Notes under the pieces: model-generated | Databases searched by the model: none | What the model saw: the letters and a program-made list of their open reading frames with translations, nothing else | Told to the model about the DNA's origin: nothing | Assembly (NCBI GenBank): GCA_018710905.1 | Contig: DVIZ01000012.1 | Location: forward strand, 1-36,154 | Direction of reading: 5' to 3' | DNA length: 36,154 nucleotides | From: Candidatus Scybalomonas excrementigallinarum | GTDB taxonomy: Bacteria; Bacillota; Clostridia; Lachnospirales; Lachnospiraceae | In this document: positions 8,173 through 16,204 of the stretch, piece after piece | How the letters are laid out: the number at the start of each line of letters is the position of its first letter | Numbering within the stretch: the first letter of the stretch is position 1 | Position numbers and translations under genes: made by a program

Positions 8173-9834
8173 TTATAACTCTTTTTTATACAAGATCATT
8201 GTCTCATATGGACGAAGTTTTAGACCTTCTTCTATCTGATTAACACCTTCATAATTACCCAAAAGTTTTTCATATTCATTCATATTCTCTGATAATCGAA
8301 GTGTTGTTTCCTTTCCATAAAAATTAGAGATTACAAACAATGTTTCGTTTTCATAATGACGTTTATAAGCAATCACATCTTTATGTTCTCTTACAACCTC
8401 TTCAAAATCACCATATGCGATGACATCGTATTGCTTACGAAGTTCAATTAATTTTTGATAGTAATAGAAAATGGAATCTTTATCTTCCTGTTCCACCTTT
8501 GCATTGATTGTCTCATAATTTTTATTTACTTCAATCCATGGTGTTCCTGCTGTAAATCCACCATTTTCTTTATTTTCCCACTGCATTGGTGTACGGCTAT
8601 TATCTCTTGAATGAATCTGTAAAATGCGGTAAGCATCACTTTTTGTCAATCCCTTTTCTTGTAAGATTCTAAAGTGATTGATACTCTCTACATCTTGATA
8701 TTGAGAGATATCCGTAAATCCTGCATTTGTCATCCCTAATTCTTCTCCTTGATATACATAAGGAGTACCACGGAAACAGTGGATAATTGTCGCTAACATT
8801 TTCGCTGACTGCTTCCAATAAGTGCCTTCATCTCCAAATCTTGATACGACTCTAGGCTGATCGTGATTGCACCAAAAAACAGCATTCCAAGCATTATGTT
8901 CTGCCATACCCTTTTGCCAGTCAAATAAAATCTGTTTTAATTTATAAAAATCAGCTGGTACAAGCACCCATTTTTCATTTCCCATAAAATCCACTTTTAA
9001 GTGATGGAAATTAAATACCATAGATAATTCGTGGCTATCTGCCCCCGCATATTGGAAACAGTTTTCCATAGAAGTGCTAGACATTTCTCCAACCGTAATA
9101 ATTCCTTCTTCTTGTCCAAATGTCTGCTCATTTAATTCTTTTAAAAACTCATGAATGCGAGGACCATCCGTATAAAATCTTCTTCCATCACCTTCATAGT
9201 CATCTTGAAATTCCCCTTTGCTAATCAAGTTGATAACATCAAAGCGGAAGCCTTTTACACCTTTTTCCATCCAAAAGCGAATCACTTTTTGCACTTCTTT
9301 TCTCACTTCTTCATTTTCCCAATTGAGATCCGGTTGAGAAACATCAAATAAATGCAAATAATATTCATCCATCTCTGGCACATACTGCCATGCACTTCCA
9401 CCAAACTTACTCTCCCAATTGGTTGGGGCAGAGCCATCTTCTTTTCCCTTTTTAAAAATATAATACTTTTTATATTTTTCCTCTCCTGCTAATGCTTTTT
9501 GAAACCATTCATGTCGATCGGATGTGTGATTAAATACCATATCAAGCATTAAATCAATTCCTCTTTTTTTTGCTTCTCTTGAAAGTTCTTCAAAATCTTC
9601 CATGGTTCCATAGCGAGGATCAATTTCATAGTAATTTTCCACATCGTATCCGTTATCTTTTTGTGGCGAAATAAAAAATGGAGTCATCCAAATATAATCG
9701 ACACCTAATTCTTTTAAATAATCTAACTTAGAAGTCACACCTTTTAAATCACCAAAGCCATCTCCATTGGTGTCACAAAATGATTTTGGATAAATTTGAT
9801 ATACGACACTTTTCTTAAAATCTTTCATTTCCAT
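8173..9834 (-). CDS. treC: Trehalose-6-phosphate hydrolase (GH13 alpha,alpha-phosphotrehalase)
   Basis: Hydrolyses trehalose 6-phosphate to glucose and glucose 6-phosphate after PTS import. The 553-aa GH13 enzyme has the conserved regions DMVFNHTSD, GFRFDVINL (nucleophile Asp about 199), TVGEMSS (acid/base Glu about 250) and WCNHDQPR (third Asp about 325). The early WMTPFFISPQKDNGYDV segment is typical of the TreC/oligo-1,6-glucosidase group. The start ATG at 9834 is preferred over a GTG ten codons upstream because AAAGGG precedes it and the family N-terminus aligns there; a second ATG is two codons later. It follows the PTS gene by 36 bases. Oligo-1,6-glucosidase is the alternative by sequence, but the TreR/PTS context favours phosphotrehalase. 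Confidence 0.9.
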   Translation of the reverse strand: MEMKDFKKSVVYQIYPKSFCDTNGDGFGDLKGVTSKLDYLKELGVDYIWMTPFFISPQKDNGYDVENYYEIDPRYGTMEDFEELSREAKKRGIDLMLDMVFNHTSDRHEWFQKALAGEEKYKKYYIFKKGKEDGSAPTNWESKFGGSAWQYVPEMDEYYLHLFDVSQPDLNWENEEVRKEVQKVIRFWMEKGVKGFRFDVINLISKGEFQDDYEGDGRRFYTDGPRIHEFLKELNEQTFGQEEGIITVGEMSSTSMENCFQYAGADSHELSMVFNFHHLKVDFMGNEKWVLVPADFYKLKQILFDWQKGMAEHNAWNAVFWCNHDQPRVVSRFGDEGTYWKQSAKMLATIIHCFRGTPYVYQGEELGMTNAGFTDISQYQDVESINHFRILQEKGLTKSDAYRILQIHSRDNSRTPMQWENKENGGFTAGTPWIEVNKNYETINAKVEQEDKDSIFYYYQKLIELRKQYDVIAYGDFEEVVREHKDVIAYKRHYENETLFVISNFYGKETTLRLSENMNEYEKLLGNYEGVNQIEEGLKLRPYETMILYKKEL

Positions 9835-9870
9835 ACGCCCTTTCTCTTTTAACTGAAAAGCCACAAAATA

Positions 9871-11847
9871 TTAAACAGAATATTTTATAATATCAGTTTC
9901 TCCTGCAACTGCATCAATATTTGTTGTAAACTGGAAGTCTTTTGCATTTCCTTCCCCTGCAATAATAAAGGCAGTTGTCTTTGGATGTCCTGCTTGTTCA
10001 ATTTTTTCAGGAGTAAAGGAAATCAATTTATCTCCACATTTTACTTTATCTCCGCTGTCAACAAAAAGTTCAAATCCATCGCCACCCATCTCAACAGTAT
10101 CAATTCCAACATGAATTAACAGTTCTACCCCATTTTCAAGTGTTAATCCACAGGCGTGTTTACTATCTTTCATAACAACACTAATCGTTCCATCTGCTGG
10201 TGCTAAAACTACATTTCCCGTCGGTTCAATTCCAACACCATCTCCCATAATCTTTTGAGAAAATACCGCATCTGGCATTTGTTCAATTGGAATAATTTTA
10301 CCTGTAATTGGGGATTTTAAAATAACTTCTTTCTTGTCTTCTACTTTTACTTCTTCTGTTTTTTGTTCTTCTACTACTGGCTGTACTGTCTTTTCTACTT
10401 CTACTGCCTTCTCTTCTTCTCCAAAACGTTCTTCTTTTGCAAGTTTCTTGCTTCCTACCATATAAGTTAAACAAAATGGTACAACAATCGCAACTGCCAT
10501 TGCTAACAAGAAAACTCCCCAGTACTGAGGCATAATGGATAAAATTCCAGGAAGACCACCAACGCCAATACTAAATGCTTGTACTCCAAATCCAACAGAA
10601 ATCACTGCTGCAATTCCAGAGCCGACCATTCCACAAACAAGAGGAAAACCATACTTTAAGTTTACACCGAATAAAGCCGGTTCTGTAACGCCTAAATAAC
10701 AAGAAATACAAGCTGGAATGTTAATCTGCTGTGCTCTTTCATTTTTCTTTTGAAGTACAGACATGGCTAACACACTAGAACCTTGCGCAATATTGCTAAG
10801 AGCAATCATCGGCCAAAGAATCGTACCACCAAAGAGATTAGATAACTGCGTATCAACCGCATTGGTCATATGATGAAGTCCCGTCATAACGATTGGCGCA
10901 TAACATACACCAAAAACTAAAGCAAATAGAACACCCATTTTAGAAGTAAGCCCTGCATATACAACATCTGCAATCGCATTTCCAATCTTCCAGCCGATAG
11001 GTCCTACAATTGTATGAGCGATAATAACTGCTGGAATCAATGCACAGAATGGAACAACAATCATGCTCACAACTTCTGGGCAGTGTTTCTTAAAGAATTT
11101 CTCCAAATATACAAGCACAAAACCTGCCATCATAGCAGCGATTACTTGTCCTTGGTAACCAATCATCTGCACTTTTGCAAATCCAAAATCCCAAACGGGA
11201 ATATCCGCTGCAGCCGTACTTGCAACACTAAATCCATTTAAAAGTTGAGAGGATACTAATGTTAATCCAAGAACAATACCAAGGATCTGAGTCGTTCCCA
11301 TTTTCTTTGTAATCGACCATACAATTCCTACTGGCAATAAGTGGAACACGGCTTCTCCAATGAGCCATAAGAAACTATAAAGTCCTGCGAAAAACTGTGA
11401 TACATCTGCTAAACTTTGTGTTCCATTATTAAAAAAGTTAATTTCACCGATAATATTTCGAAAACCTAATACTAAACCACCACAAATCAGAGCCGGAATT
11501 AAAGGGGCAAAAATTTCTCCAAGACTTCCCATAATTTTCTGAATTGGTTTTTGGTTTGTTTTTGCCATACTCTTTACAGCATCTTTGCTCACCCCTTCAA
11601 TTCCTGCATAAGCGGTAAATTCATTATAAAAGGTAGCTACATCATTTCCAATAATGACTTGATATTGTCCTGCCTGTGTAAAAGTTCCTTTGACGCTTTT
11701 CAAATTTTGAATTGATTTTTCATCTGCTTTTTTCGGTTCTGCAAGAACAAAACGCATTCTTGTTATACAATGTGACACCGCTTGAATATTCTCTTTTCCA
11801 CCGATCAGACGGAGTAATTCTTTGACATCATTTTCATACTTTGCCAT
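9871..11847 (-). CDS. treB: Trehalose-type PTS transporter EIIBCA
   Basis: Membrane sugar permease that phosphorylates its substrate during uptake. The 658-aa protein has three domains: EIIB at the N-terminus with the phosphocysteine in AVSHCITRMRF (Cys27); an EIIC membrane domain (about 100-480) with TGLHHMTNAVD and GVTEPALFGVNLKYG; and, after a glutamate/valine/lysine-rich linker (about 485-520), a glucose-type EIIA with the phosphohistidine in LLIHVGIDTVEMGG (about His579). Many trehalose transporters lack EIIA; this one carries its own. The start at 11847 has AAGGAG 9 bases upstream. It is the first gene of the treBC operon, under a promoter overlapped by two TreR-like operators. Trehalose specificity is inferred from the neighbouring genes. 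Confidence 0.9.
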   Translation of the reverse strand: MAKYENDVKELLRLIGGKENIQAVSHCITRMRFVLAEPKKADEKSIQNLKSVKGTFTQAGQYQVIIGNDVATFYNEFTAYAGIEGVSKDAVKSMAKTNQKPIQKIMGSLGEIFAPLIPALICGGLVLGFRNIIGEINFFNNGTQSLADVSQFFAGLYSFLWLIGEAVFHLLPVGIVWSITKKMGTTQILGIVLGLTLVSSQLLNGFSVASTAAADIPVWDFGFAKVQMIGYQGQVIAAMMAGFVLVYLEKFFKKHCPEVVSMIVVPFCALIPAVIIAHTIVGPIGWKIGNAIADVVYAGLTSKMGVLFALVFGVCYAPIVMTGLHHMTNAVDTQLSNLFGGTILWPMIALSNIAQGSSVLAMSVLQKKNERAQQINIPACISCYLGVTEPALFGVNLKYGFPLVCGMVGSGIAAVISVGFGVQAFSIGVGGLPGILSIMPQYWGVFLLAMAVAIVVPFCLTYMVGSKKLAKEERFGEEEKAVEVEKTVQPVVEEQKTEEVKVEDKKEVILKSPITGKIIPIEQMPDAVFSQKIMGDGVGIEPTGNVVLAPADGTISVVMKDSKHACGLTLENGVELLIHVGIDTVEMGGDGFELFVDSGDKVKCGDKLISFTPEKIEQAGHPKTTAFIIAGEGNAKDFQFTTNIDAVAGETDIIKYSV

Positions 11848-11960
11848 ACGCTTCTCTCCTTTTCCTTCTCTTAATCTTTCGGTACAAAATGTCATTATTA
11901 TGCCAAATTTCCTAAGAGGAAATTTACTGTTTCTGTCCTATATTTTGTATCCTTTTTATA

Positions 11961-11976
11961 ACTTGTTTGAACAAGT
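11961..11976. promoter_or_regulatory. TreR operator, copy 1
   Basis: The 16-mer ACTTGTTTGAACAAGT has 7-bp perfect arms. It lies just downstream of the treB -10 box, across the expected transcription start. Confidence 0.7.
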
Positions 11977-11978
11977 AT

Positions 11979-12007
11979 AATATATCAAACTTGTTTAAAC
12001 ATGTCAA
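11979..12007 (-). promoter_or_regulatory. treB promoter
   Basis: On the minus strand, -35 TTGACA (12002-12007), a 17-bp spacer and -10 TATATT (11979-11984). It is overlapped by operator copy 2 and abutted by copy 1, so repression by TreR is expected. Confidence 0.8.
11989..12004. promoter_or_regulatory. TreR operator, copy 2
   Basis: ACTTGTTTAAACATGT, matching ACTTGTTTAAACAAGT at 15 of 16 positions, lies in the spacer and edge of the -35 box of the treB promoter. Its centre is 28 bp from that of copy 1. Confidence 0.7.
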
Positions 12008-12148
12008 CGCTGTTTCCCTATTTTTTATTACCAAAATTATCGAATTATTTTTGTACATTTTTTCCTATTTATTATTAAGCTTTCCCATTATTCCAATAAA
12101 ATTTAAAATAAATACAATGATACTTTTTGTCTTATTAAAAAAAGTTAG

Positions 12149-12176
12149 TTGACATTCTAACTATAGGATTTATAAT
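12149..12176 (+). promoter_or_regulatory. treR promoter
   Basis: -35 TTGACA (12149-12154), a 16-bp spacer and -10 TATAAT (12171-12176), both consensus. Operator copy 3 begins 8 bases after the -10 box. Confidence 0.8.
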
Positions 12177-12183
12177 TAATTTA

Positions 12184-12199
12184 AGATGTTTAAACAAGT
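12184..12199. promoter_or_regulatory. TreR operator, copy 3
   Basis: AGATGTTTAAACAAGT, 14 of 16 matches to the operator consensus, covers the expected treR transcription start and so implies autorepression. The ribosome site GAGGTGAGAG follows directly. Confidence 0.65.
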
Positions 12200-12211
12200 C
12201 GAGGTGAGAGT

Positions 12212-12931
12212 ATGCCAAAAGCAAAATATAATAAAATATACGAAGAGATAAAACAGAAAATTGAATCTGGAGAATATGAATTTCAGGAGCTACTGCCTTC
12301 TGAATATACGTTAATCGAGGAATATAATTGCTCTCGAAATACGATTCGAAGAGCGATTTCAGAATTAGTAAAAGATGGGTATGTTCAAACATTACAAGGA
12401 AAAGGTGTCCGTAATATTTTTCAATCCACAGAACAAACTTCTTTCACTTTAGGTGGAATCGAATCTTTTAAAGAATCCGCACTCCGAAACAATAAAAAAG
12501 GAAGCACAAAGGTCTTGCTCTTTACCGAACTTATTGTTGATGAAAAATTATCAAAAAAAACAGGATTTGATGTTGGAAGTGAAGTCTATTATTTACAACG
12601 TCTTCACTATATGGATGGAAAACCTTTGATTTTAAATCATAATTATTTTTTAAAATCCGTTGTTTTCGGACTTACAAAAAAAATCGCAGAAAATTCCATT
12701 TATGAATATTTAGAAAATGAACTCCACATTTCGATTGTCACAAGTAAACGAATTATGACGATTGAAAAAATGACACAAATCGATGAAAAATATTTAGAAT
12801 TAGGAGATTATAATTGCCTTGCCGTTGTGACAAGCCAAACTTATAATGATGATGGAGTTATGTTTGAATTCACACAATCAAGACACCGTCCTGACTATTT
12901 TCGTTTCCAAGACAATGCTGTTCGCAGATGA
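12212..12931 (+). CDS. treR: GntR/HutC-family transcriptional repressor of the trehalose operon
   Basis: A 239-aa DNA-binding regulator. The N-terminal winged helix (about 4-70) has IYEEIKQKIESGEYEFQELL, LPSEYTLIEEYNCSRNTIRRAI (recognition helix) and DGYVQTLQGKGV. The C-terminal UTRA effector domain (about 85-235) has the usual EVYYLQRLHYMDGKPLILNHNYF strand and SIYEYLENELHI. In this group trehalose 6-phosphate is the known inducer. It is divergent from treB, and three 16-bp palindromes between the genes fit its expected sites. The start has GAGGTG 5 bases upstream. A hairpin terminator follows 4 bases after the stop. Confidence 0.9.
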   Translation: MPKAKYNKIYEEIKQKIESGEYEFQELLPSEYTLIEEYNCSRNTIRRAISELVKDGYVQTLQGKGVRNIFQSTEQTSFTLGGIESFKESALRNNKKGSTKVLLFTELIVDEKLSKKTGFDVGSEVYYLQRLHYMDGKPLILNHNYFLKSVVFGLTKKIAENSIYEYLENELHISIVTSKRIMTIEKMTQIDEKYLELGDYNCLAVVTSQTYNDDGVMFEFTQSRHRPDYFRFQDNAVRR

Positions 12932-12935
12932 GAAG

Positions 12936-12979
12936 AAAAAACGATGCAAGACACTTTCCTAGATCTTGCATCGTTTTTT
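12936..12979. terminator. Bidirectional terminator between treR and the DUF1275 gene
   Basis: A perfect 16-bp stem, AAAAAACGATGCAAGA (12936-12951) with its complement (12964-12979), around a 12-base loop. A and T runs at the two ends allow termination in both directions. Confidence 0.9.
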
Positions 12980-13000
12980 CTTGATTTTATTATTTTTTTA

Positions 13001-13696
13001 CTATTTCACTATACTTTCCATACACATCATATTTTTTTCTTGACTTTCTTGATATAAGATGAAAGCCATACTAAACAACAATGGAACGATACTCCACCAT
13101 ACGGTTTGAATTCCAAATAGCGGATATAACAAAGCACTACATAATGCACCCATATGAAATGCTAATAAAGAACCCCCAAAAAACTTTGCTTTTTCTAATT
13201 TTTCTTTTCGTTCCTTCTCCTTATTTTCTTCTAATAAATAATATTCTGTAAAGGAAACAACGGTTTGTTTAATATTATTAGTAGAAAAAATAGTGGAACT
13301 TGCATATCCTTTTGCTCCTTTAAAAATACACCATTGAAATGCTGTAATAAAAAACATTGGATACAGAGCAACGATTGGATTTATTGTTGTTGGTATCATT
13401 CCTAAAAATCCCACAACAACGATCTCTAAAACAATCGTAATCATTTGTATTCTTTTTATTCTTTTTTCTAAAATAGTTGCTAAAATAATTGCAATCACAT
13501 AAATGATACAGGCACCCAATCGAATGGCTACTTCTATAAAACTTCCTCCGACTAAATCGCGGATCAATCCTATCAAATTGGCTGTCTGTGCAGAGCCAAA
13601 CACATTAAATCTTGCTAAAATTGCATAAATCCCTAAAAATCCGCCACATACTGCCATCGTATGGTGAATGTAAACATCCAGATTTCTTTGTTTCAT
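13001..13696 (-). CDS. DUF1275 (YoaK-like) family membrane protein
   Basis: A 231-aa integral membrane protein with about six hydrophobic segments. It begins with a basic stretch and HHTMAVCGGFLGIYAIL. The pattern GSAQTANLIGLIRDLVGG in the first third and MFFITAFQWCIFKGAKGYASSTIFSTNNIKQ in the middle is that of DUF1275, whose function is not established. The start at 13696 is preferred to the upstream ATG at 13726 because AGGAG (with a longish 12-base spacing) lies in front of it, while the upstream ATG has no ribosome site. It is 86-116 bases downstream of a marR gene on the same strand and probably cotranscribed, so that regulator may control it. Confidence 0.8.
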   Translation of the reverse strand: MKQRNLDVYIHHTMAVCGGFLGIYAILARFNVFGSAQTANLIGLIRDLVGGSFIEVAIRLGACIIYVIAIILATILEKRIKRIQMITIVLEIVVVGFLGMIPTTINPIVALYPMFFITAFQWCIFKGAKGYASSTIFSTNNIKQTVVSFTEYYLLEENKEKERKEKLEKAKFFGGSLLAFHMGALCSALLYPLFGIQTVWWSIVPLLFSMAFILYQESQEKNMMCMESIVK

Positions 13697-13812
13697 TTTT
13701 CTTCTTGTCTCCTGCCTTTCTATCATTACAAAATAAATAAACTATGATAAACGCATCCACTCACAAGATCATTGATTCCATTTTATTTATGGATATAACA
13801 ACAACAGCCTTT

Positions 13813-14268
13813 TTAACACTTTCTATGATTTTTCTCTCCAAGCTCTCGAATTACTTCGCTTGAAGCCTGTGACATTTTTTGAAAAATTTCAAATATCTTT
13901 TCTTTTTCTTCTTCATCTAACTGCTCGATTAATCTACGATTCCATTCTTCACGGATCTCATATAGACGTTTAATCGCAGGCATAGCATCATTTGTAATAT
14001 AAAGGTGTCTCATACGTTTGTCAGAACCATCGGCTACTGTTTCCACATACCCTTGATCCACTAATTTTTGAACAGCTTTTGTAACCGTTCCTTTATCGTA
14101 TCCCCCAAGTTTTGCTAGATCACACATAGAAATCCCATCATTTTCAAAAATCCTCAACAAAAAAAATTGTTGTCCACTTCTTATTAATTCCTCTTCTAAT
14201 TGAATATCAAAATATCGATTGGTATTTCGATATAATAAAGAAATATACTTTACAAAAGAATCTTTCAT
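13813..14268 (-). CDS. MarR-family transcriptional regulator
   Basis: A 151-aa protein with the MarR architecture: an N-terminal dimerisation helix, a winged helix-turn-helix with SMCDLAKLGGYDKGTVTKAVQKLVDQGYVE (about 50-80), the wing DGSDKRMRHLYIT, and a long C-terminal helix rich in Glu and Lys. The start ATG has AGGAGG 5 bases upstream. Its promoter carries a 14-bp dyad on the -35 box, consistent with autoregulation. It is followed by the DUF1275 membrane gene, its likely target. The ligand cannot be predicted. Confidence 0.9.
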   Translation of the reverse strand: MKDSFVKYISLLYRNTNRYFDIQLEEELIRSGQQFFLLRIFENDGISMCDLAKLGGYDKGTVTKAVQKLVDQGYVETVADGSDKRMRHLYITNDAMPAIKRLYEIREEWNRRLIEQLDEEEKEKIFEIFQKMSQASSEVIRELGEKNHRKC

Positions 14269-14371
14269 AGTCTCCTCCTATGTTTTGTCCATCTGCTCAT
14301 TCTAGTATGCTCTTTGTGTATCTTTTCCTCATTGTTAAAAGAAACATTTGTCTTTTCATTTCACTGAATGT

Positions 14372-14400
14372 ATTTTACGCCTTTATAGTTGAACAGTCAA
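14372..14400 (-). promoter_or_regulatory. marR promoter with overlapping dyad
   Basis: On the minus strand, -35 TTGACT (14395-14400), a 17-bp spacer and -10 TAAAAT (14372-14377). A dyad, GTTGA-N4-TCAAC (14388-14401), covers the -35 box and is a candidate MarR site. Confidence 0.7.
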
Positions 14401-14505
14401 CATTGTCCCGCCCATTTTATATATTTTTTATATATTTTATCAATATTTGCCAGTTTTTATTTGGTATCTTTTATTTTTTATCATATTTAAACGATAAAAA
14501 CGATG

Positions 14506-14528
14506 AAAAGCACGCTTTGCGTGCTTTT
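14506..14528 (-). terminator. Terminator after the dehydratase activator gene
   Basis: A 10-bp perfect stem, AAAAGCACGC (14506-14515) and GCGTGCTTTT (14519-14528), with a 3-base loop. It ends 5 bases beyond the stop codon at 14534. Confidence 0.85.
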
Positions 14529-14533
14529 CTCTA

Positions 14534-16204
14534 TTACATTTGTTGTTGTAAACGATCCAAAGCATACATGGCTGCCCCTGTAGCTCCTACAATCTCTGGT
14601 TCTGGACAAATATATAACTTGGCTCCAATTTTTTCTTCTACGGCGCGAACGACTCCCGGGTTTTTGGCAACCCCACCAGTCATCATATATTCGCCTTCCA
14701 TACCAACTCTCTTTAATAAAGAAAATGATTTATTGGCAATGGCACGACAAATTCCATTTGCAATATCTGTCTTTTCTTTATTATTAGCAATTAAAGAAAT
14801 AACTTCGGATTCTGCAAATACAGAACACATACTTGTAATCTCAATATCTTCTGTAGATTGTAAAGCAATCGTTCCAAGTTCACTAATATCCACTTCTAAT
14901 GTTCTTGCTATCATTTCAAGAAAGCGACCTGTTCCAGCGGCACATTTATCATTCATAACAAAATCGATGACTTCGCCTTTATCGCTTAACTTAATTCCTT
15001 TGCTATCTTGTCCACCAATATCCAAAATTGTGCGGATCTTTGGATTAAAATAATGAGCCCCTCTTCCGTGACAACTAATTTCTGTAACCGTTTCATCGGC
15101 ATAAGGGATACTAACACGACCATATCCAGTTGATACAATCCAAGAAATATCCTCTCGTTTTAATCCTGCTTTTTCTAATACTTCTTTTAAAATTTTATCT
15201 GCACTTTCTCCTGATTTTGCTCCTGTTCTCACAACAGAAAATGCTTTTATCTTTCGATCTTGATCCATAATAACCGCATTGGTTGATGTAGAACCACTAT
15301 CAACACCCATGACGTACATTGTTCCTTGTCCTCCTACTTTTGGTACTTTTTTCATTCCTTTATTTAATGACTCTAAAAACGCTTCGATTCTCGTTAAAAT
15401 CTGTCCATAGCTTTGTTTTGTATAATCAGTTTCCAATAACAGCATTGGTTTTGTAATCACATCTTTTAACCAAGCATATTCATAGGAGTAATTATCACAA
15501 AATTGTACCGTATGATAAATAATTCCATCAACACTTTCTGCATATTGTTTTAACAGTTCATCACGGTTAGAAGCTTCTTCCATTCTCATACAAGGGAATT
15601 GGCTTAACAATCCTCTTGCATATCCGCGCAACACATTTTCCTCGTCTAAAAGTAATTTTCTTACAAGTCCTGTACAAGTGACATCAAATGTTACATGAAC
15701 ATTTCGTTCCTCTAAAATTCTTTTAATGCTGTCATTGGCTCTTGCACCGACAATCCCAATATTAAGAGCATCCTCTTTTCTAGCAATGGATTGTTCTTCT
15801 TGACGTTTCTTTATCAGCTCTTTTAATTTATTTTCATCGAACTTCTTTCCTGAAAATTCTTCATACGCACGAATCATATCTCGAATTCTCTGCTCATAGA
15901 GCACAACGCCTGCGTCTTTTGTAATTCTTGGCGTATCTAACATATAAATGAACTTATCTGGCATTTTTTCTTTTAATACATCATAAAGTCTACGAATACT
16001 ATCACAGCAAGTCGTCAACACAATGCCTTCATACTCATTCATAAATACATCTTCTAATAACCCTTTTGTAAAGCTACAAATATTTGGATGCATTAAAATA
16101 TCCGCCTGATTAAAATTTGTAACTTCAGGTTCCATTCTCTTCATTTCTACACCCATTGCTTCAAATACTTCAATGGGAGCATATTTGCAAATATAACCTA
16201 ACAT
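14534..16204 (-). CDS. 2-hydroxyacyl-CoA dehydratase-like domain fused to BcrA/BadF/HgdC-type activator ATPase
   Basis: A 556-aa two-part protein. Residues 1-285 resemble a dehydratase subunit (HGD-D type): a short N-terminal part with Cys43 and Cys66-Cys67 (LTTCCDSIRRLYD), a helical middle, and a second half with Cys177, Cys205 and Cys236 (HTVQFCDNYSYEY). Residues 296-556 are an ASKHA-fold activator: VMGVDSGSTSTNAVIMD (phosphate 1), ILDIGGQDSKGI (phosphate 2), Cys421 in NDKCAAGTGRFLE and Cys460 in ITSMCSVFAESEVISL as the shared [4Fe-4S] ligands, and MTGGVAKNPGVV near the end. The activator uses ATP to drive a low-potential electron into the dehydratase. It overlaps the upstream partner gene by 7 bases, so translation is coupled. 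The substrate is unknown. Confidence 0.85.
   Translation of the reverse strand: MLGYICKYAPIEVFEAMGVEMKRMEPEVTNFNQADILMHPNICSFTKGLLEDVFMNEYEGIVLTTCCDSIRRLYDVLKEKMPDKFIYMLDTPRITKDAGVVLYEQRIRDMIRAYEEFSGKKFDENKLKELIKKRQEEQSIARKEDALNIGIVGARANDSIKRILEERNVHVTFDVTCTGLVRKLLLDEENVLRGYARGLLSQFPCMRMEEASNRDELLKQYAESVDGIIYHTVQFCDNYSYEYAWLKDVITKPMLLLETDYTKQSYGQILTRIEAFLESLNKGMKKVPKVGGQGTMYVMGVDSGSTSTNAVIMDQDRKIKAFSVVRTGAKSGESADKILKEVLEKAGLKREDISWIVSTGYGRVSIPYADETVTEISCHGRGAHYFNPKIRTILDIGGQDSKGIKLSDKGEVIDFVMNDKCAAGTGRFLEMIARTLEVDISELGTIALQSTEDIEITSMCSVFAESEVISLIANNKEKTDIANGICRAIANKSFSLLKRVGMEGEYMMTGGVAKNPGVVRAVEEKIGAKLYICPEPEIVGATGAAMYALDRLQQQM

Larger units (their letters stand above)
11848..12211. other. 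Divergent treB/treR regulatory region
   Basis: This 364-base non-coding stretch holds both promoters and three copies of one operator. The AT-rich middle part (about 12010-12140) has no other recognisable feature. Confidence 0.8.

Noticed and set aside
10334..10440. Low-complexity repeat in the PTS gene
   Set aside because: It is the Glu/Val/Lys-rich linker between the EIIC and EIIA domains, a normal feature of fused PTS proteins.
12135..12392. An 85-aa minus-strand ORF over the treR promoter and start
   Set aside because: It is antisense to treR and would overlap the promoter and operator; no ribosome site.
14280..15053. A 257-aa ORF on the plus strand upstream of and across the activator gene
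   Set aside because: It runs antisense through the activator coding region and through the marR promoter; no ribosome site or recognisable domain.
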